Source of the DNA: JANWZL01 sp037445185
Lineage (GTDB): Bacteria; Pseudomonadota; Gammaproteobacteria; Burkholderiales; Thiobacillaceae
NCBI GenBank assembly: GCA_037445185.1
Contig: JBBIKZ010000080.1
Location: forward strand, 1-11,207
DNA length: 11,207 nt
Direction of reading: 5' to 3'
Of the stretch, positions 7,840-11,207 are shown in pieces. Within the stretch, counting starts at the first letter, position 1. Every line of letters starts with the position of its first letter. Position numbers and translations under genes: made by a program. The notes below the pieces were generated by a model. The model made no database searches. It was not told the origin of the DNA and saw only the letters and a program-made list of their open reading frames with translations.

Positions 7840-8834
7840 GAGAGGATGGCATACGCAAGAGCGCGGCCCTGATGCTCGCCCTGGGCCAGGAAGAGGCGGC
7901 GGAGGTGATGAAGTATCTGGGGCCCAAGGAGGTGCAGCGGCTGGGCAGCGCCATGGCCACGCTCGGCCACCTCAGCCGCGAGCAGGTGGAGCGCGTGCTC
8001 AACGACTTCAAGCAGGAGACGGAGGGCCGCGTCAGCCTGGGCGACTCGGACGAATACCTGCGCACCGTCCTGCGCAAGGCCCTGGGCGACGACAAGGCAA
8101 CGCATATCCTGGAGCGCATCCTGCACGGCGAGGACAATTCCGGTATCGAAAGCCTGAAGTGGCTGGATGCCAGCAGCATCGCCGACATGATCCGCAACGA
8201 GCACCCACAGATCATCGCCACCATCATGGTCCACCTGGATCGTGACCACGCCAGCGAGGTCTTGCAGCTGCTGCCGGAGCGCCTGCGCAACGACGTCATG
8301 ATGCGCATCGCCACCCTGGAGGGGGTGCAACCCCTGGCCATGCGCGAGCTCAACGACGTGCTCACCAAACTGCTGGCGGGGGGTGAGCACGGCAAGAAGG
8401 GCACCCTGGGCGGGGTCAAGGCGGCCGCGGACATCCTCAACTACATGGGCGGCACGGTCGAGGCCTCGGTGCTGGCCAGCATCCGCGAGCACGACGGCGA
8501 ATTGGCCCAGAAGATCCAGGACCAGATGTTCACCTTCGACAACATCCTGGATCTGGACGATCGTTCCATCCAGATGCTGCTGCGCGAGGTGCAATCGGAA
8601 TCCCTCATCGTGGCGCTGAAGGGGACCTCCCAGGAGATGCGGGAGAAGATCTTCAAAAACATGTCCAGCCGGGCGGCCGAGGCGCTCAAGGAGGACATGG
8701 AGGCAAAGGGGCCGGTCCGGCTGTCGGAGGTCGAGGCGGAGCAGAAGGAGATCCTCATGATCGTCCGTCGTCTCGCCGACGAGGGGCAGATCGTCATCGG
8801 CGGCAAGGGCGGCGAGGAAGGTATGGTCCAATGA
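7836..8834 (+). CDS. fliG: Flagellar motor switch protein FliG
   Basis: FliG is the rotor component that contacts the stator and generates torque. At 332 residues it matches the E. coli length. The middle-domain EHPQ motif is at residues 122-125 and the hinge MFTF at 231-234. The torque helix keeps the charged residues equivalent to the E. coli set: K262, R279, E286, D287 and R295 (KNMSSRAAEALKEDMEAKGP region). I chose ATG 7836 (MREDGIRKSAALMLALG) over the upstream ATG 7821 because it matches typical FliG N-termini and overlaps the fliF stop by the usual ATGA. Its last codons contain an AGGAAGG at 8815-8821 that could serve a start at 8831. No missing residues are evident; the motor switch should be functional. 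Confidence 0.97.
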   Translation: MREDGIRKSAALMLALGQEEAAEVMKYLGPKEVQRLGSAMATLGHLSREQVERVLNDFKQETEGRVSLGDSDEYLRTVLRKALGDDKATHILERILHGEDNSGIESLKWLDASSIADMIRNEHPQIIATIMVHLDRDHASEVLQLLPERLRNDVMMRIATLEGVQPLAMRELNDVLTKLLAGGEHGKKGTLGGVKAAADILNYMGGTVEASVLASIREHDGELAQKIQDQMFTFDNILDLDDRSIQMLLREVQSESLIVALKGTSQEMREKIFKNMSSRAAEALKEDMEAKGPVRLSEVEAEQKEILMIVRRLADEGQIVIGGKGGEEGMVQ

Positions 8835-8929
8835 AACGGTCTAGCTGTTGGTTATTGTCGTCCCACCGCAGCGTTTCACGCCGTCGTAGCGTGACCACGG
8901 GCAGCCGGCCAGGACTGACCGGCGTCTGA
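8831..8929 (+). other. Short 32-codon reading frame in the fliG-fliH gap (coding status uncertain)
   Basis: An ATG at 8831 overlaps the fliG stop (ATGA) and has an SD-like AGGAAGG at 8815-8821, 9 bases upstream. It opens a frame of 32 residues, rich in Arg and Ser (begins MKRSSCWLL, contains SRRRS, ends GLTGV), that stops with TGA at 8927-8929. That stop overlaps another ATG at 8929, which reads only ATG-GCG-TGA. No protein family is recognised. It may be a translational relay carrying ribosomes to fliH, or simply non-coding sequence with a chance frame. Confidence 0.2.
8876..8894 (+). repeat. Small inverted repeat in the fliG-fliH gap
   Basis: TCACGC (8876-8881) and GCGTGA (8889-8894) can pair as a 6-bp stem with a 7-base loop. 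A second, weaker pair, GCCGG (8904-8908) and CCGGC (8919-8923), follows at once. No T-run follows, so neither looks like a terminator; they could shape mRNA around the fliH start. Short GC-rich stems also arise by chance. Confidence 0.3.
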
Positions 8930-8933
8930 TGGC

Positions 8934-9608
8934 GTGAACGGCAAGGTCATCCCCAAGGAGCAGCTCACCGCCTATCAGCGGTGGGAGTTGGGCGGCCTCG
9001 AGCCTGGCCAGGGCCCGCCCACGTCGCCTGCCACCGACCCCGAACCGCCTGCGCAGACCGCTGCCGTAGCCTTGCCTACGGCGGAGCAACTCGAACGTAT
9101 CCACCAGCAAGCCTGGCAGGAGGGCTACCGCCTCGGCCACGAAGAGGGTCATAGGGCCGGTTATGCGGCTGGCGTCCAAGATGCGCGTGTCTACCTCGAG
9201 CGGCTCAAGCTGCTGGCAGAGGCCATGGATGCCGAGCGTCTGCGTCAGGACGAGCAGTTGGCGCGGGAGCTACTGGCGCTGGCCATGAACATCGCCCAGC
9301 AGGTGGTGCGCACCAGCCTGAAGGTCAAACCGAGGCTGATGCTGACGGCGTTGCGCGAGGCCATCGCCAACCTGCCCGCCCTGACCGGGCATACGCGCCT
9401 GCTGGTGCATCCCGAGCACGCCGCCTTCGTGCGCGAATGTCTGGCCAACGAGTACGCCCATCTCAACTGGAAGGTGGTGGAGGACCCTAGCCTGGAGCCA
9501 GGCGGCTTCCGCGTGGAGAACGCCCATAGCGAGTTGGACGCGAGCATGGCGGTGCGCTGGCGCGACATCGTCACAGCGCTGGGTGCCGACGCCTCATGGC
9601 TAGACTGA
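8934..9608 (+). CDS. fliH: Flagellar assembly protein FliH (export ATPase regulator)
   Basis: FliH (224 residues) is the stalk-like dimer that holds the FliI ATPase at the export gate and restrains its activity. The N-terminus has VIPKEQLTAYQRWELG, typical of beta/gammaproteobacterial FliH, with the conserved Trp at 17. A Pro-rich linker follows. Residues 60-84 show the FliH glycine-repeat helix as A60-G64-G68-G72-G76-G80-A84, one small residue every four. The C-terminal domain (about 95-224) resembles the ATP-synthase peripheral stalk and ends LEPGGFRVENAHSELDASMAVRW. The only start after the in-frame TGA at 8916-8918 is GTG 8934, which has no good ribosome site. An ATG five bases earlier (8929) is out of frame. 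The last 13 bases overlap fliI. The family is certain; the start is the best available. Confidence 0.93.
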   Translation: MNGKVIPKEQLTAYQRWELGGLEPGQGPPTSPATDPEPPAQTAAVALPTAEQLERIHQQAWQEGYRLGHEEGHRAGYAAGVQDARVYLERLKLLAEAMDAERLRQDEQLARELLALAMNIAQQVVRTSLKVKPRLMLTALREAIANLPALTGHTRLLVHPEHAAFVRECLANEYAHLNWKVVEDPSLEPGGFRVENAHSELDASMAVRWRDIVTALGADASWLD

Positions 9609-11023
9609 ACCGCACGGCGGCGCTCATCCACTACCTGCGCAACTGCCAGGAGGCCATCACCCAGATCCAGCCCTGGCATGTCACGGGGCGGCTGACGCGG
9701 GTGGCCGGCCTGGTCATGGATGCGGTGGGTCTCAAGCTCGCCACCGGTGCCTCCTGCCGGGTGACGATGCCGGGCGGACAGCAGGTGGATGCCGAGGTGG
9801 TGGGGTTCTCCGGCGAGCGGCTGTTCCTCATGCCCTCGACCGACGTCTACGGCATGGCGCCCGGGGCGTTGGTGGAGCCCTGCCAAGAATGCCGTTTCGA
9901 GCCGCCGCGGCTCAACAAGCCTTTCCATCGCCGCCGCCGCATCGAAGACCGCATCCGCCAGGTGTCGGTGGGGCCGGAGCTGCTGGGGCGCGTGGTGGAC
10001 GGCGTGGGACGTCCCCTGGATCGGCTCGGCGTCATCGAACCCTCCCGGCGCGTGCCCCTCTACACTCGCCCGTTCAACCCCATGGAACGGGAGCCGATCA
10101 GGCAGGTGATGGACGTGGGCGTGCGGGCGATCAACGCCTTGCTCACCGTCGGCCGCGGGCAGCGCATGGGCCTGTTCGCGGGCAGCGGGGTGGGCAAGTC
10201 CATGCTGCTGGGCATGATGGCCCGTTACACCTCGGCCGATGTGGTGGTGGTGGGGCTCATTGGGGAGCGCGGCCGCGAGGTGAAGGATTTCATCGAGAAC
10301 ATCCTGGGCGAGGAGGGCCTGGCGCGTGCCGCCGTGGTGGCCGCGCCGGCGGACGCGCCACCGCTCATGAGGCTGCACGGCGCGGCCTACGCCACTGCCA
10401 TCGCCGAGTTCTTCCGCGACCAGGGCAGGCATGTCCTGCTGATCATGGATTCCCTCACCCGCTACGCCCAGGCGCAGCGGGAGATCGCGCTGGCGGTGGG
10501 GGAGCCGCCGGCGACCAAAGGCTATCCGCCCTCCGTGTTCGCCAAGCTGCCGCAATTGGTGGAGCGGGCCGGCAATGGGCGCGGTGGAGGCGGCTCCATT
10601 ACCGCCTTCTATACCGTCCTCATGGAGGGCGACGATCAGCAGGATCCGGTGGCCGATGCGGCACGGGCCATCCTGGACGGCCACATCGTGCTGTCACGCC
10701 AACTGGCGGACCAAGGCCACTATCCCGCCATCGACATCGAGGCCTCGGTGTCCAGAGTCATCACCGACCTGCTCACGCGCGAGGAGATGGACCGGGTACG
10801 ACGCTTCAAGAGCCTCTATGCCCGCTACCAGCGCAGCCGCGACCTCATCACCATCGGCGCCTATGCTCGGGGTAACGACCCCCAACTCGACGAGGCGATC
10901 GACCTCTACCCCCGCATGGAGGCCTTCCTGCTGCAGGATTTCGCCGCCAAGGAGGATTACGCCGCCAGCCGTGAAAAGCTGGACGCGCTCTTTGCCGCCA
11001 ACAGGGTCGCTAACCCGGCCTGA
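9596..11023 (+). CDS. fliI: Flagellum-specific ATPase FliI
   Basis: FliI (475 residues; Salmonella about 456) is the F1-beta-like hexameric ATPase that readies export substrates for the flagellar type III system. Walker A AGSGVGKS is at residues 195-202, the catalytic Glu224 is in GERGREVKDFIE, and Walker B VLLIMDSLTRYA has D285. QREIALAVGEPPATKGYPPSVF and SITAFYTVLMEGDDQQDP are standard family blocks. The N-terminal beta-barrel region is more divergent: it has a CxxC pair (C96, C99) and a basic run HRRRR at 111-115 before EDRIRQVSVGPELLGRVVDG. The ATG at 9596 lies inside the end of fliH, as is usual. It is the last gene of the row here; fliJ does not follow. Confidence 0.97.
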   Translation: MARLNRTAALIHYLRNCQEAITQIQPWHVTGRLTRVAGLVMDAVGLKLATGASCRVTMPGGQQVDAEVVGFSGERLFLMPSTDVYGMAPGALVEPCQECRFEPPRLNKPFHRRRRIEDRIRQVSVGPELLGRVVDGVGRPLDRLGVIEPSRRVPLYTRPFNPMEREPIRQVMDVGVRAINALLTVGRGQRMGLFAGSGVGKSMLLGMMARYTSADVVVVGLIGERGREVKDFIENILGEEGLARAAVVAAPADAPPLMRLHGAAYATAIAEFFRDQGRHVLLIMDSLTRYAQAQREIALAVGEPPATKGYPPSVFAKLPQLVERAGNGRGGGGSITAFYTVLMEGDDQQDPVADAARAILDGHIVLSRQLADQGHYPAIDIEASVSRVITDLLTREEMDRVRRFKSLYARYQRSRDLITIGAYARGNDPQLDEAIDLYPRMEAFLLQDFAAKEDYAASREKLDALFAANRVANPA

Positions 11024-11067
11024 CGTGGGCAATGCGTCGGCGGCCCGAGTGCCGACCCTGTCCTGCC

Positions 11068-11085
11068 GGGGCGGTCACCCGCCCC
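11068..11085. terminator. GC-rich hairpin between convergent genes, possible two-way terminator
   Basis: GGGGCGG (11068-11074) and CCGCCCC (11079-11085) pair perfectly over 7 bp around a TCAC loop, 44 bases after the fliI stop and 7 bases after the stop of the convergent gene. There is no T-run on either side, so intrinsic termination is uncertain. Placement between two converging genes is the main support. Confidence 0.5.
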
Positions 11086-11092
11086 CAGACGG

Positions 11093-11207
11093 TCAACGGG
11101 TGCGACGTTCCTCGTCGTGGATGTTCTTCATCACGCGAGCGTAGATGAAGATGGCCATGGCGATGATGAAGCCGATGGTGAACAGGCTGAGCAGCCCGAT
11201 GTCAGTG
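11093..11207 (-). CDS. Small DUF3149-like membrane protein (C-terminal 37 residues only)
   Basis: The minus strand reads TDIGLLSLFTIGFIIAMAIF, then IYARVMKNIHDEERRTR and a TGA at 11093-11095; the beginning lies beyond the right edge. The visible part is a single hydrophobic helix (about 18 residues) followed by a short charged tail. The GLLSL plus one TM helix plus basic tail pattern resembles the small DUF3149 proteins of proteobacteria, whose function is unknown. It converges on fliI and is read from its own upstream region, so it is not part of the fli operon. Too short to detect by length alone; the family call is from memory of the pattern and moderately sure. Confidence 0.65.
   Translation of the reverse strand, partial: TDIGLLSLFTIGFIIAMAIFIYARVMKNIHDEERRTR

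Noticed and set aside
7590..8831. A 413-codon minus-strand frame opposite fliG
   Set aside because: Antisense to a fully conserved FliG; Leu/His/Asp-rich shadow translation.
8831..8933. Extended FliH N-terminus starting at ATG 8831 through a frameshift
   Set aside because: The added residues do not resemble FliH, which normally begins a few residues before VIPKEQL.
9245..10684. A 479-codon open frame on the minus strand across fliH and fliI
   Set aside because: Shadow of the codon bias of fliH/fliI; no family features and no ribosome site of note.

Overview
This is GC-rich chromosomal DNA from a polar-flagellated proteobacterium. It carries chemotaxis genes on the left and a flagellar basal-body/export operon on the right. 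The FleS/FleR (FlrB/FlrC) two-component pair next to fliEFGHI, together with CheV coupling proteins and a small DUF3149-like membrane protein, points to a beta- or gammaproteobacterium. A sulfur-oxidising Thiobacillaceae-type relative is possible, but I cannot place the genus from sequence alone.

Layout. The minus strand from about 3,450 down to 1 is a chemotaxis operon. A near-consensus sigma-28 (FliA) promoter at 3427-3453 leads into a methyl-accepting chemotaxis protein (MCP) gene and then two consecutive cheV genes; the second runs off the left edge. The MCP gene is split by a single-base frameshift between its HAMP and signalling domains. Divergently, on the plus strand from 3526, come fleS and fleR with a GTGA overlap, then fliE, fliF, fliG, fliH and fliI. 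The stops and starts of fliF/fliG and fliH/fliI overlap. fliG and fliH are separated by about 100 bases that hold a short reading frame and a stop/start relay. After fliI, where fliJ is often found, there is instead a GC-rich hairpin and a convergent gene on the minus strand, visible only as a 37-residue C-terminus.

How the parts fit. FleS is expected to phosphorylate FleR, a sigma-54 activator that in relatives switches on middle flagellar genes. FliE, FliF and FliG build the rod base, MS ring and rotor switch. FliH and FliI are the regulator and ATPase of the flagellar export apparatus. Once the hook-basal body is complete and sigma-28 is freed, the MCP-cheV-cheV operon would be transcribed as a late class, supplying a receptor and two phosphorylatable CheW-like adaptors. 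That hierarchy is inferred from well-studied relatives; only the promoter motif and gene families are visible here.

I found no mobile element, CRISPR array, tRNA or rRNA, and no evidence of a wholly new system. The points worth a second look are the frameshifted MCP, the tandem cheV pair under sigma-28, the fliG-fliH junction, the absence of fliJ after fliI, and two genes cut by the window edges.
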